DNA of 64,000 bases. It comes from Blastobasis lacticolella. Lineage: Eukaryota > Arthropoda > Insecta > Lepidoptera > Blastobasidae. The stretch is from assembly GCA_905147135.1 (NCBI GenBank), contig LR990039.1, positions 32,671,708-32,735,707 of the forward strand, given 5' to 3'. The position numbers and the translations under genes are program-made. Below, one piece after another: positions 13,201 through 28,200 of the stretch. Each line of letters starts with the position of its first letter. Within the stretch, counting starts at the first letter, position 1. The notes below the pieces were generated by a model. It had not been told where the DNA came from. It did not search any database and saw only the letters and a program-made list of their open reading frames with translations.

Positions 13201-16200
13201 TTTTCTTTATATACTTACATGATGTGTGTATTTGACTTCCATTAACCACAAGTAAGAATGGAACCACAGAAATTGGTCGTAAATTCAAGATTTTAATATT
13301 GATCATATGATATGTTTTCGTAGAAAATGACGATAGGTACGGCCTACTCGCAAGACAAGCAAAGAAATACAATGACCATACAATTAAGGACAAAAAGGCT
13401 ATGAAAAATAACACATGACATACTACTGCGGCGGCGTGCTGGCGCCGGCGCTTTGTATGGAAGTAAAAGTTGGGTATGACAGAAGAAATATGAAAGTCGA
13501 ATAAATGCGGTAGAAATGCGGAGTATATGTGAAGTCCTTAGGTGACAGAATCAGGAACAGTGTGACAAGACTTCGTTGTAAACTGAGAATGATGTGGTGA
13601 CTACGATTTAAAGAAGTATGCTAAGATGATTTGTACACGTGGAGGGGATGAAAGACAACTTACGAAACGTATCTAGAATGCGAATGTGAATGGAACAACC
13701 ACAACAAAGCTTTATTTTGGAAAATTGTACAGGGTTACGCGAACACGTTGGCAACCGTGCTAGTCAAAGACTGTGTTACGTATGCCAGCGCCCTATTGAA
13801 AGTGCTGGCAAAGAGCGCCCGAGAAGGATATATCAAATAAATGACCTCCAACGAGGGCAGGTCAGGAATACCTACCCTCAAACGGCGTGCATTAATGTGG
13901 AAGAGACAAAAGAGGTGAGTCAGGATCGTAGCTTATGGCACTCATCTCTACTTCCTTTATGGTATGTGGGCGTGAGTGTGTTGAAAATTAAAAGTATATT
14001 CAGATTTCATTGGAGTAAAAATGACCAGATACAACGTTGCATTTGCTTTCATAGACGCAAACCTTACGTGTTACCATTTTGAGCGCGCCCGAATAGAATA
14101 ATGCATTATATTTTTCTAGGAACGTGCTTTACAAATGGCAACACCATGCACAATTGTCAAGTTTGACAGTTCATTGTAAGATTGAATTGTTCATTGAGTA
14201 GATTCAAGTTTTCATTAATTTAAATACATCAGTCAAATAATTGAAAATATCGGATTAGATATTAAAATGTTACATTTTATTATAGAATATAAGTAAAGTT
14301 AATTGTTATGATTTGGCTCATTTTTGTTAACAAACAGTATATATGAAAATGAACAGTCATACTACTCGTATAATCAAATTGGTTTTAATATATCTGTAAG
14401 TGTCATCTCGTACGCCGGAGTGATGATAAAACGATCGGTAAGCGATAAATACAGACATTACGAGCGGCGCTGGCGCTGGCGCAGGCGCAGGCTTTATTGA
14501 GTCCCGAGGCCAACTCTATTTATTACTCTATCTACACATAAACGAACAAAAGGTACAAAAGGATGAATGAAAAGGATGTGTACTGTAATACGATCGTGTA
14601 CAAAATTAACCCAATCATGAACATTACTGTCAAAAACTGTCGAACAAGTTCTGTAACTTATTACGTGACAAAAAAATGATACTAATGATATGAATGTATT
14701 CATAGTTCTTTTATTTGTTTTGAATGTGTAACCAAGATATTAGTCTGGTCAGGTTCCCCTATTAAGGGGTCACGGAGTTTTAGATCCTGGCATTCACTCT
14801 AATGTTAATACGTGATCTGCCAAATAATAAATCATGGTCAACTGCCTAGGTCCAGGCAGACTCCGGGTCCTCCCGCATGTGAGAAAAACCGGAATATTTA
14901 CGCCAAGATGAATCTTTTTTTTTTCTGCAAAATATTCCAAACGCAATAATTTACGCAAGAGAGGTCGCGGAGGAGATTAGGAGCGCCTTTGTCCTGGAAT
15001 TTTCCCGTAATTATTACAAGCAGAAGAGGAAGTGGCCTACCTTAGTATTCTTGCTTAATCATGACCCTTATGTCAAGCAATGCTTTGATGGAGAATATTG
15101 GGAATATTGGCTGGGGACTCGTGGACAATCAGCATGTTCCGCAACATTCAATTCACCAAGACTTTGATTATCAAATTTATACAGCAGATCTCCTTGCTGA
15201 TAAGGCCATTATACCCAGTCTGGAGCATTGGCCATACGAATACGATACACAAGCCCACCGAACTCGACATGGATTCTTTCCTATAAAGCCTCCACGGCAG
15301 AGCAACAATGTTATAATGCAGTATGTGGAGAGAGAGGAAGTAAACGTGAAGACTATAATAGCGACGGTATCCGAGGAAGAAATGCCAAAATCCTGGAAGG
15401 TAACAGTGGGAGTCGCTAAGGAACAGGAAATGAAGGAACAAGAAAGTGAAGGCAAGTTTTTTTGGAAAACTAACTTTGGAGATGAGACTCTTCCAAGTCG
15501 CAACTTAAAACAATATGATGCTGTCTTTAAATATATACCTTACCAAACTATGACAAAAACGGAACGTGATCTATTTAAACACCTACTAAAAAACTCTGAG
15601 ATGTCATCCACAGATGAGGGTGGGTACGTGTTTTTGGCAATGGATTTCTTCAGCTGGTGCACAAGTTTCAGATATGAGGGGATTACGGAGGAGGATTAGG
15701 AGTCCGTAATGTCATGGCCTACACACAAAAATTTCCCCTGGAGTCTATTGAATACTGCTGCTTCCTGATAGATTCTTTCCTCCTAAACAGGGAGTGGATG
15801 GTTATCCAGAGAATGGATCTAGATGCATCCACGGTCCAGAATCCTGGATGGAAGGCCTATATGTATTGGCTACAATGATTGAGCTGATGATACTTGAACT
15901 TATAATATTACGACCAGAAAGAGATAAACAGGTTCAAGCACAGATAATATAGAAATTCGAATTACACATATCACTAGCAAACTGTGAACTATTCTCTCGG
16001 CATCCGGGTCGGTCTTTATCGAGGGAGCACGTCCGTCATCCAGCTAAGTGAGCGGTGATATATCACAGCACCTAGTTAGCGGCGTTTAGCACGACCGTGC
16101 GGCCATTATTGCAAAGCATTACCACATAACGCCGGGTAATATACACCGTCGTTTGAATCTCACACTACGAATACCACGGTATGAAATCTCGATCGAAGCA

Positions 16201-19200
16201 ATTTAAAACGGTACGTTCCTTTATTTATTTTATTGTACAGGTTATATAAACGGGCAAATTGTCCTGTACATGTACTTGTCGTAAAAAGGGAAAATGGTGC
16301 ATTCGAGAAACCTACGTTCAACAGTGGATTTACGAATTGCGTTCGTTGAAAGGTGGTCTGATTTATTTATTTAAAATCTTTATTTTGGGAGCTTTCTCAA
16401 GTGCAATGGACAATGTCACTCCGTTTCTACAATAGTAATTCCTCGAGTGCTATTTAATAAGTAGACTCATGCTGACCGACGATACGCAGTCTGGCACTGA
16501 GAATCGTGAGGGATGTAGACATCACTAGAGGGTCAGTCTAGCTAGTTGTCTATGGTCGATGGAAGTGTATTTACTTACTTACTTAACAGTTTATTGAGCA
16601 CAATAACAGGTATACAATATTTACATTAAAAAAACAGCTTATTTCATGAGAAATGTCTTACAGCAGACCTACACCGTGCGTGCACCTTAAAATACTTACT
16701 ACCTAATACTAAAAAAATATACTACAAATGAAATTATAATACCTAATTAAATACATAGTTACATATATACATACATATATACTATGGATAACAAATGGAA
16801 AGATTTATTGTTCTTTTGCTATATTTTAGTAAACAACGTTGGTCTTCTTTATCTTTGAGTACGTTATGGTGAAGTTTAATACTGAATATCTTACCTACTA
16901 TAGGTTGTCATTACTAGATGGGATGATTATTAAGATGGATATTTCTATTTACTATCGGTTAAAACAAAGACTTAACCTCTTCAAAACGGAACATGAAATG
17001 AACTTTGAACGAGTCAAAAAGGAGGAGGGCATCGAGTTAGGGAGTGACCTGATGAAAATAACATACTAGCCAATTTTTTGTTAATAGGACGGCCTTTCAC
17101 GAACTTCCCTCGAAATAAGAGCTGAGTACGTGAGAGGCCATCCTATTAGCAAAAAAATTGGCTAGTATATCATAGAAAACCTTTAAATTTATGGTTGTTT
17201 CTATGGAAAACAGAAGAAGGTAAAACCCTTCTATCAAGAACAATATAAACCAACCAACCGTTGTAACCGTGTTATAGAGGTGGGCAACGCTTTGGCGATA
17301 CTCTTGGTGTTGCTAATGTCTATAGGCAGTGGTGACCACTTTACACCAAGTGGCCCGCTTGCCTGTTTGCCTACCGTATGACATAAAAAAAAACCAAAGT
17401 CTAGAAGTACAAGTGCACTATGTTTTTTATTAAGTTTCCTTTTAACATCAAGCTCTGCGAGTTACCATAGTAACCGTCAGACTGGTTCAGCCTATCATCA
17501 TTTGGATGCTGGTTGCCATTAGTATAGTTGTGTTGGCCAGGAGTAACAAAATAACAAGCTTGTAATTTATTATTGTATACCTCATACATACAATAACTGC
17601 TAGGCTGTATTACTTACATGTACAGACTGATTATTATCTACACAAGAACTTATTTAATTAACGTAAAACGGTTCGTTGTTCGTAACAAACAATAATAATC
17701 ATAGGCTTGTTTTACGAGCAAATAAACAAACTCAAGAAAGACTGATTCACCGTATTGGTAATCCTTTTAAGGGCATTTAACGCTTGAAGCAGTTAAATAT
17801 GGATGCAAATAGGATTTTTATATATCCCATCAAAGAGCTCATTGTCAAACTGAAGCAGACATAACGAATATTCTACGTAAGATATGAACATTATGTTGTT
17901 TGTTATCATAATAGTTAGGTAAGAAATCTGCATATCTGCAAGGGTGTTGCCATTTGAAACTTTAATAATACGGAATTTTAACTGACTTGTCTCTAGCAAT
18001 CAGTGAATTTTTTGGGTTGGGGTATCACCGAATGAATAATTATTATAAATGAGAACGCAAATGAAGTGTACGAATAATGGTTTATGCAACTGTCATATAA
18101 AAGGGGGTATTAAACATGAGTGTCTGTTTATTATAATTACAAAATTAAAAAATTAATATTATAATAGTTTGACACGAGTGTTTTAATACCTAATTATATG
18201 CAGTTGCATGACGACCTGAGTGGTTCAATGGTCAACATGCCGGTCTACCACGCAATAGGTCCCGGGTTCGATTCCCGGCCGCGCAGAAATTTAAATGATG
18301 AATTTTAATTTCTGTTACGGGTCTGGATGTTCTATGTATAATAAGTATGTATTTAAAAACAAAAAGTATTTAAGTAGTATATCAGTTATCAAGCACCCAT
18401 AGTACAAGCTTTGCTTAGTTTGGGGCTAGATGGCGCTGTGTGAATTTGTCCACGAATATTTATTAATTTTATTATTATTATTATTAGTTGCGTATGCATA
18501 CGTAGTGCATGCATGCGTAAGTAGTGTATACTACTTTATCTACACTCATATTTTTATGTTAAAATATCGTACCTATAAATTTCTCAACTTTGCTGGAAGT
18601 AAGTTTGCGGGAAATTCACTTTACTACTTTCACATTTATCTTTTTATTTGCTTCACATAAGAAAAAACATTCACAAACACAAAGTGTCAGAAAAAGTCAT
18701 CAGTCAAAAAAAAAATTAGATAGCCTTCGAGTTCAGCCGCGGTCGCCCCATGTGCTAGTGCGACCGTGTGTGTGTGTGGGTCTCACTGGGCGTGCGCGTT
18801 TGAGGCAAAAGTGCAGTGATTGTTATCAAATATCTATTTCCAAAAAGGTAAGGTAAGGTCCATCTCCGTGGATGCACCTCTTGGCTCGTCGGATCATTGC
18901 CTTGTGCGCGCACAAGTGCCTTGTACACTATCCGACCTCCCGGGCCCACTGGATGGCGTCGTGTCTGGCACTATAAGTCAGCAGACTGGGATCGATTGCG
19001 TGAATTTTACGCGTCGTACCCATGGAGGCAGCTCTGCTTTGCATCGGATGATCTTGATACCTGTGCCACTGCAGTCGCCGAGACCATCTTAGCGGGTATG
19101 GACTGCTTCATTCCTAACCCGCTAGTGGCTGCTGGGTCACGGAGACGACCGTGGTTTAATCGGCCATGCAGAGGCTCGACGAGCGAAGCAATCTGCGTAC

Positions 19201-22200
19201 GAAGCTTGGACCACTGCTCGTCTCAATCGAGATCCGAATATTGCTGATGCAAAGCGGAAGTTAAATGCTACCTCGAGGAACAGCAAGAGAGCGATCGCTA
19301 GAGCAAAGTTCGCCTTCGTTAGCAGAATTGGCGAGCGACTCACGAGCTACCCCTCTGGTAGCCGGGCCTTCTGGTCGCTCGCCAAAGCTGCTGAAGGAAA
19401 CTTTAGTCAGTCGTCCTTTCCACCACTGCGTAAACCTGACGGTACCCTGGCCCACAGTGCAATAGAGAAAGCCAATTTACTAGGTGCTCTCTTTGCCTCA
19501 AACTCGACACTGAATGACGGAGACGCCGACCCGCCTGCCATCCCATGGGGCGGCAAATCAATGCCGGAAATATCCTTTTCTCAGCAAAAGGTACGGCGGT
19601 CTCTGCTCTCTCTAGATGTTCGAAAGTCGAGTGGGCCTGATGGTATTCCGGCGGTGGTGCTTAAAGTGTGTGCTCCCGAATTGTGTCCGCTACTAACGCG
19701 CCTCTTTGCACTCTCATACTCCACTGGGATAGTCCCGTCTTCATGGAAGACTGCCCACGTGCACCCTGTGCCCAAAAAGGGCGACAGATCAGACCCGTCG
19801 AATTATAGGCCTATCGCTATAACCTCCCTTCTCTGTAAGCTGATGGAGCGAGTTACAAACGCACAGCTCCTTGGTTACCTAGAAGAACACGATCTCTTGA
19901 GCGACCGTCAATATGGATATACTGTTTTTTATGTAGTTCCAGAGGCTGGTAATAAGAAGTCGTACACGGCAAGAATAAAGGAGAACTGCGTAAAATACAG
20001 AGCTCTTTTAGATCCAACCTACCCAAATAATGTCTCTGTTGCAACTCAAAATTCTAAATTGTCTGTAAAATACAGAGCTAATTTAGATCCAACCTACCCA
20101 AATAATGTCTCTGTTGCAACTCAAAATTCTAAATTGTCTGTAAAATACAGAGCTCTTTTAGATCCAACCTACCCAAATAATGCCTCTGTTGCAACTCAAA
20201 ATTCTAAATTGTCTGTAAAACCCATCGCTGAGTATTCAACCTAAATTATTAATCATTTTTGTATGGTTCAAAGCGATTGTAAACCAATTTCAAAAAGCTT
20301 AGCGTCGGCCGAAATAGTAGTTAGAATAAATCCTTTTTAATCAAATTATTTGGTCTATTTGAGGTTGTATACCATTTTCATGTCCTTTATAAAAAGTATT
20401 TTTTATTGTGATTATGTATATGTCTGGAAGTCAATTCAGTTCATTCCAAATATTCAAAGTTTAATTCAAAATTTTATAATAAATAAAACTTTTTGGTTCA
20501 TTCACTAATTCTACTGCTCCCATCTCTAAAAATCATTGCCAATAAGTGACGGTGAAATTTAGATTTTCTGGGAAATCAGATATTTAAATGGATAATGTGC
20601 AACAGTATTACTTGTGTTTCTTAAATAATTCAAGACATCTGTACACAATGTACGTAGCGTTGATACGGCAAGTCGTGATTTTGTTACGAGTGCTGCTTGT
20701 TTACCACATAAGACAAATTAGAATACATTGGTTTTAGTGTAGTTTTTAGGTAGATATTTAAAAAAATATGTTGGTGAACGTCGACCTTCATGGAAATTCA
20801 GTTGCAATGGAGGCATGTACCCGAGCATACCGCGCATATTGTGTACAAGCAGCAAAACAACAAATCAAGCGAGTCGATGACATCGCGCGGTTTCAATTTG
20901 TAAGATTAATTATTCAATAACCCAGTGCAAATGTCTGAATATTTGAACTTGAACTTAGTTTGAACTGAGAAATGCATTGAATTTGAGGCTTGAGAGCAGA
21001 GATTGAAAATCCTATAATCCACAAATATAAAGCAAAGGATATAAGAACTTTATTATATTTTCTATTATCAACTTATCCTGCAGAAGAAGTATCCAAGCAT
21101 TTAACACGAATTGTTAATAATGATCCCTTATGTTTCTCGTTTTTAGTTAACCTAGAAAGAAATAGAGCTGTAGATCGAGGGAAGGTTCTTTGGACAATCA
21201 CCTTATGTTGAAAGAGCTAGGAGGTTCATTATTGGGAAAAATGTGAATAATATAATGAAAATTTATAACTCCGATCAAGAAATGACAGTTTGTACACGTA
21301 GAGCAAGATAATGATGATAATTTACTTTTCAATTCATGTTGAAACATGGAATATTAACTTTCGTCGACCCTTCTGTGAGCCGATTGGAAGGGAATTCTTT
21401 GATAAAATATTTGGAATTACCCACTATAAAAAATATTATGAAATGTTTTGAAGCATCAAGATACCTTGTCTCATATGGACTTTGGGACTTCACTTGGGAT
21501 GAACAATATAGAAGAATTGAAGGATAAGCTCAGAAGATTTGGACATGGATTTATGACACTGTTGCTAACAGAGTGGCTTATATAACAGACTTAAATATTT
21601 TAATATTAACTATAGTTTAATGTTGTATATGTGGTATAATATTACGATTCCTTCTCTGTATTGTATGGGTGACATTTTATTATTATTTGATGTAACATTT
21701 TAATTTTATTTATTTATTTGTATTATATTGTTTATTGTATTTTGATAGTCTGAACTATAATGCGAATTTTTAAGAAAACGATTTACATAATTATATAATT
21801 TATTTAATAAAAATATTCAAATGCTCTAATCACTTTGAGGTACATATTGGGATCAATTTAAAGATCTTTAAATTTTTACATAGTCTTATTCGTTCTAACC
21901 TTCCGGTTTGCCCAGTATACTTAGCTAGAATCTAATCATAGCTACAATAGCTCTCTCCCCCTGACATCTCGTTGATGTTGTTGTGCTGAGTAAAATAAGA
22001 CCTGCGACCAAACAGACGGTAGGAAACGGATAGGCGGTTGGGATATTAGCAACCTAGTTTGTTGATGATACAGAAAACGGTATCATAATAATATTAAGTA
22101 CAAATTATCGTTACAATTCTCTGGCGTTTATTACGTATTAAATGTATTTAAAAGGTACTCTCGGACACAATCCATCATTCAGCTGCCGGTAAGAAGACCT

Positions 22201-25200
22201 ACACTTGGGAACCGCCCGAATTACCTTATTATCAACAGTAAGTCCAACCTTATTTAGACTAGAAATGTGGAATGGAGAAAAATACGACACAAGGAATTGA
22301 ATTTTCGGGAATACAAGATGACTAAACGATGTCAAACGTGATGTAACAACTGGAACGTAGATTATAATAATTCATAATACATTCATGTTTCTAGTATTAA
22401 TATGCATTTATCCTTCAGATATGTTCCTTTTTCAATATGTCTCTGTCCCAAAAATGACACATTCCCTTTTGAGATTCTAGGCAATCAGATAACGCATGAT
22501 TCGAGAGGTACACCTGAATACGGATTTTATCAAGAATTGCAATGGCTAAATCAGCCTTTTATACCCGAAAAAGACGGTCCAAAACGAAAACAAAATTCGA
22601 AAACAGCTTATTAATATCTACGTATGGAGTATAACGTTATACGGGTGTGAAACATGGAAGCTAAGTCAGAGGAACAAGTTGGTTGGAAGGAAGAGTTTGG
22701 AGGCTTTTGAAATGTGGTGCTGGAGGAGGATGGAGAGATAAGTAGGACTGGAAGGAGAAATACCGGAAGGGAGAATTGAGCGAAAGTGAGGTATAGGAGG
22801 ATTTACGAAATGAATTGGTGAAAAGTGGCGATTGGTCGAACGATAAGAGCGAGGTAAGGCATGGCTAAAAAGTCATAGACAAAAAACCCAGAATCGCCAG
22901 CAACGAAATGAATAAAAATGGGTTCACTATAGTCTGTAGGCCTGCTGGAAGAAATTTCTATTTAGAAATAAGCAGCGCCTGTTGTGTCTTTTGTTATATT
23001 ATATTTCTCTGTATATCATTATTGTGTACAATAAACATTTAAATAAATAAATAAATAAAATCATCATATTTTTCAAAAATCAGCCTCTGAAACCATGTAA
23101 TATATAAGTTGTTATACCGTATGTGAATCGTACCTGTAATATTAAGATCGTTTAACCTCGAAAGAAAAAAAGGGTATTTATAGGCAAAGTAGTAGTACTT
23201 TACCCCTATCTACCCTTTTTTTCTTTCTCGCACAAACCACCCCTGTATAATCAACAACACAAACGAAGAATTATACAAATCGGTCCGCAGCAAATGATTT
23301 TTTGTATGGAGATGGTACCATTTATAAACAAAATATCTAGTATACCACATCGATTTTGCAGTAAATGATTATATATGTTTGATGTATATATAATGAATAT
23401 AATAACGGCATATATAAAATTTATGGCGACCCTGGGTTTTTTTTAACCAAGACCTTTATGACGATGATGATTAATGGTAATTTTCGTGTCAATTTTTTTT
23501 AATACCGCTAATTTGGCAAACAAGCTTACGGCTTGCAACATGGTAAGCAGTCACAGCAGCTTATTATATATGTTAATGGCAATTTATTATATATTAATGA
23601 CTAAGGATGGTGTTTGGAAGTATGACGTAATAATATTCTTCTTCTTAAGATTATTTGAGATACTTTTCAATGCTGTAGGACGTGGGGCAATTACAAATAA
23701 TCTTCTTTGGCACATAAAGAGCAACCAACAAAAACAGAGAAGCAAGAGTAGCAGAATACTGTTTGTTAGATTAAGACTAGGCTCAGATTAACGTCCGCGC
23801 GTGTGTTCTAAATCACTCACACAGGGCCCGCCGTGACTGCCCGACCGCGGATCTGGATTGGGCTTCAAAGCCACTGAAGCACAAACATGTAAAACCGCAT
23901 ATTGCAGTGATTCTTCGCGTAATATAAGACTTGGTAAACGACTTATTGGATACTGAGCTTTAGCTATATTACAGGCTGAGGTTGAATGTGACTGTATAAT
24001 CTTGAATCCGCATTTTTGCTATTTCTGTTTGCTCACTCCGCATCACGGTTTGAAGTTTTTATGCCCATATTTAGCAATTTTATGAATTTCGGGTCGGTTG
24101 GTCGTGATGGTGTATAAAGCGAATTCATTACTAATTAGCATCTCTCTGACAATGCCGCATCTAACAAATGATGGTGGCAGAGGTTGATGGTCGTATAACT
24201 ACATATATTTGACGTGAAAAGGCTCACTACCAAATGAACAAAAGATGGCAGTTATTCAGTTACGGGTGTTTTTCGTAATAGCGATGATTACGCTATCAAT
24301 TTTTAGTTTTTTAGAATTCAGTTTGTGAGAATGAGTATCGATGGACTGTTACATCTATACTAATATAAAACTGTAAGATAGTTGTGTCCAAAGAATATAT
24401 TCCTGATGAAAATGCATTTTTTATTTTGATTATTATTTTAGTCTATTTGTTCGCGCATTGCACAAAAAGTAAATGGAGTTCTTCTAGAAAGGGGTAAAAG
24501 GTTTTTACGGGATCGGCAACGCGTGGGTGATGCCCCTGGTATTGCAAACGTCCATAGGCTGCGGTGACTGCTTACCATCATGCGGTCCGTCAACTGTCAT
24601 AAAAACTATTCCTTGCGGACCAAGTCGCGGGCAAAGCAAGTTACTTTGGTAATAGTGCAATGTTATATTAATCCCAAAATAAATTATTTCCACGGGATCT
24701 CACTATAACCGACTTACAAGAATCTGAAACTCTTTTTCATTCCAAAAATTATCTATAAGCGAAAAGTGAAAGTTCGTTAGCTCTCAAAGACCGACCTGCC
24801 CCGAGTGTTGTAGTTATAGATAGACCATCTGCCTAACCACATTTTTATCTTTGGCATCTGTAATTAATCGGTGAGTGGCTGGCTACGGCGTAAGATTAAT
24901 TATGGTGACATCAAATCATTATTATTTACCAACATTATCTACAATCAAGTCTAATGCCTATACGGCGTTAAGGAATTTAGCACCTGGGATATAACTATAA
25001 TAAAACTTGCAAGACGTATGCTCTTGACTACTCAAAATCTGTAAAGTCAAGGATACAACGTCATCTATTCTTTATAAAGAAAGCAAAAGAAGAAGATCAA
25101 CCTTATCTTCAGCTCCCAAGTTCAGTAAAAGGCCAGAAACAATAGCAAATGGTTTTAGTATGATGGACTTGAAAATAAAATCTCTACTACCAATTATTTC

Positions 25201-28200
25201 AATACATTTAGCTTGTGGCTCTACAGAAAAGATCAGCAATATTTTGACAAGACGGAAGCGACAGGTACTAGATTTTTTAATTTGAAAAACAACATTATGA
25301 ACTTTTGTGAACAGAATTATGAACTTGTGCAGATAAATGATGATTAGGGTCAAAATGACCACATAACTATAGCAAAGGCGTATGAGAAAAGTCAAATAAA
25401 ATAAGGAAGGACATTAATATAAAACTGGATAAAAGTCAAGACAAATAGACGGGAGTACCGGAACATTATGAGACTTTGTTTACCGGCTTTGGTACACTGA
25501 TAGTGATGAAGTAACTGGAATACTTTCGCAAAGTTTGGTTAAAAGGTATTCAAATCAACGACATCGCACAACGAACTCGTTAGAATAAAGTCCTAAAGAC
25601 TAAATGCAATAATTCCTCACTTACCGAATTTAATATATTTTCTACGAACATTTTTTTTTATGCCGTACGGTAGGTAAACAGGCAAGCGGACCACCTGATG
25701 GAAAGTGGTCACCACCGCCCCTAGACATTAGCAACACCAAGAGTATCACCAATGCGTTGCCCACCTCTATAACACGTTGCTCTGGCAGCAAAAAGGCAAA
25801 TGCCACTCCACTGCCAAAGCCACGGTTCCCCAAATTCCCACCCCATGGAGCACTGGAAACCTTACTCACCGGCAGAAACACAATACTATTTAAAAGAGTA
25901 TTATTTTGCTGCGATATTCTTAAGGTGGAGGTACTTCCCCTGTCGGGCGGCTCCAATTCGAACGAGATACCCCGCTATGCCCTAATAAAACATTCTACAT
26001 TTCGTAAAGTATCCATTTCAGACACATTTAGTCTGCAAAAATTAAGCGCTTCTTATTTCAAATGTACTCAAACAATAGGTTTAAACAGGACAAAATACAA
26101 AATATTACTAAAATCGCTAAAAGAAAACCAGTTGTATCTTTTGCGAAAACAAATATTTTTAAATTCGAGATTTAAAATAAACATACCCAAAATAAATCTG
26201 TCAGTTAAACCGCTTACAATATCAGCTTTCCTTGCAAATCTGAGGAAATGCATAGTTAAATTATGTCGAGAAAACCGTTATCAAAACAATGGTTACGGTA
26301 TAACATCAGCGGCGTGCTGTAGGCGTTTCCTGTAATCTTTGAAGTTTAGATGGCTCCACGGGGTGCCAGTGTAACTAAGTACTTCTATATTCATAAGTGC
26401 CTAGTTAATATTATGTTAGCTTAGATTGTAAGTTGTTATAGACATTTCATAGCATACTTACTTAGCAAGACAATTTCAATTACAGAAAATAGTACCCAAC
26501 ATGATTATAACAAATATGATTTTTCCAATAAAAATTAAAATAGTGGACACGACATGTAATACAAATACCATTGAAACGTAACCCTAGAATCCACGAGAGT
26601 AAATGAAGCTGTTTTCGCTGCGGCTGCTGAAGTAATCGATTGCGTCCATGTCTATTCTTTCCTTGACGCTTTACGTGGACTCGTTGCGTGCTCTTACAAC
26701 TCCTTCGAGATCGTAACTCTCGTGATAGGATCACGGCAAAGGGCGTGGGCGGGAGGCCGGCGCGGGGCGAGGGGGACCTCGCTTTGGACACGAGGCGTGA
26801 ACACTGAACACCATGTACAGTGGTACAGCTGACAGCAACACGAACACGGATCGGGAATTATGACATCGTATATGTGTACGCATCCATAAATATCGGATGC
26901 CGGCGCTGGAGATAAGGAGCGTGCTCTTGCAAGTTACAATGTGTGTGGCGCGGAAACTGTCGGCGGGACCGACGACTCTGTGACCCATTTCACATACAAC
27001 CAACTGGATCTTCGAACTAGAGTCATTGAAGGATTACTTTATCAAACTCTCGAGCAGGATAGCTGTGATGGCCAACGACAGCCGTAATGAAATACAAAAT
27101 ATGAAATCATTAGCAATCTCTGCAGAGATTATTTCGAGCCATTGGTCGGAGGATGACTTTTGACAGGGGGCTCTCTTGCGCTGATACTTTATTATGCTAC
27201 TCAACGACAAATGAGCACACATCCTTTCTGATAGTAAGCAGTAACTGTCGCCCCAAACATCTACGATTTGCAGAAACGAACGTGTGTTGACACTGTGAGG
27301 ACTATTGTAACTAGATGTCAATTGGATTGGCGACAGCGGTCGTTGACCTCAGCCGCGGTCATAAACTCCAAAAGTGCAAATCAATTATAATGACATATTA
27401 GGCACTTTAATAATAAAAAATCGACATTAATAAAAACTTTAATGGAAATAATTTATAAAAGATTTATGAAAAATTAGAAATAAAAAAATTATTATATGTA
27501 AGTATTTGTTTTTGAAGAATTGAAAATTATTTTTATTGTTTAAATTATTTTACGGATTTTATGAAAGGACACCCTGACGAGGACTTATTTTGATGACTTC
27601 AGTGGTTCAGTGGTTAACATACCACTGCCGGGCTTACCACGCATGAGTTCTCGGGTTCGACTTCCGGCCGAGCTAAAATTAAAATTATGAATTTAAATTG
27701 ATAATAAGTATTTAAAAGTAGAGTTTAGCTAGCACGCATAACACAAGCTTTGTTACTTAGGGGCTAGGTAGCGCTGTGTGAATTTACCAAGATATATATT
27801 TTTATTTTACTATTTTTTGTAAGTTCTTCTCTAGTAAGTTTGTCAAGAAAGTACCAATTTAATTCTAATTACAATTCAATTCAAATCATTCTTTTTGTCG
27901 CTAAGTTAGCACAATTGTTTTATATTTGGGCGAGGAGTTTGGGCAACATCTGTCATTTATTTTGTTTACAGTGCTCGATTTTTAAAATGGACATAAATAT
28001 CAAACTAAGAGTTTGTCTCAAATTTTACATTGCACAAAGCTTACTGTTAATCGACATCACTAGCGGTCAAGATATGGTGGTAGCTTTTCTTTTCTTGCCC
28101 ATCGACGTCTTCAACTGAAGTTACTCTGTCTCACGTATCGATTCGTATCATTTTAAACAATAATCGTTCGGGCATGGAACACGTTGCCGCTCGACTAGTC

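Noticed and set aside
18208..18290. tRNA-like sequence with GGTTCGATTCC
   Set aside because: The same head and body recur at 11884-12193 and 27594-27806, so it is a SINE and not a tRNA gene.
25757..26335. 192-codon open frame on the plus strand
   Set aside because: Its first part is the antisense of a LINE 3' end and the rest is AT-rich Lys/Ile/Leu sequence without a domain.
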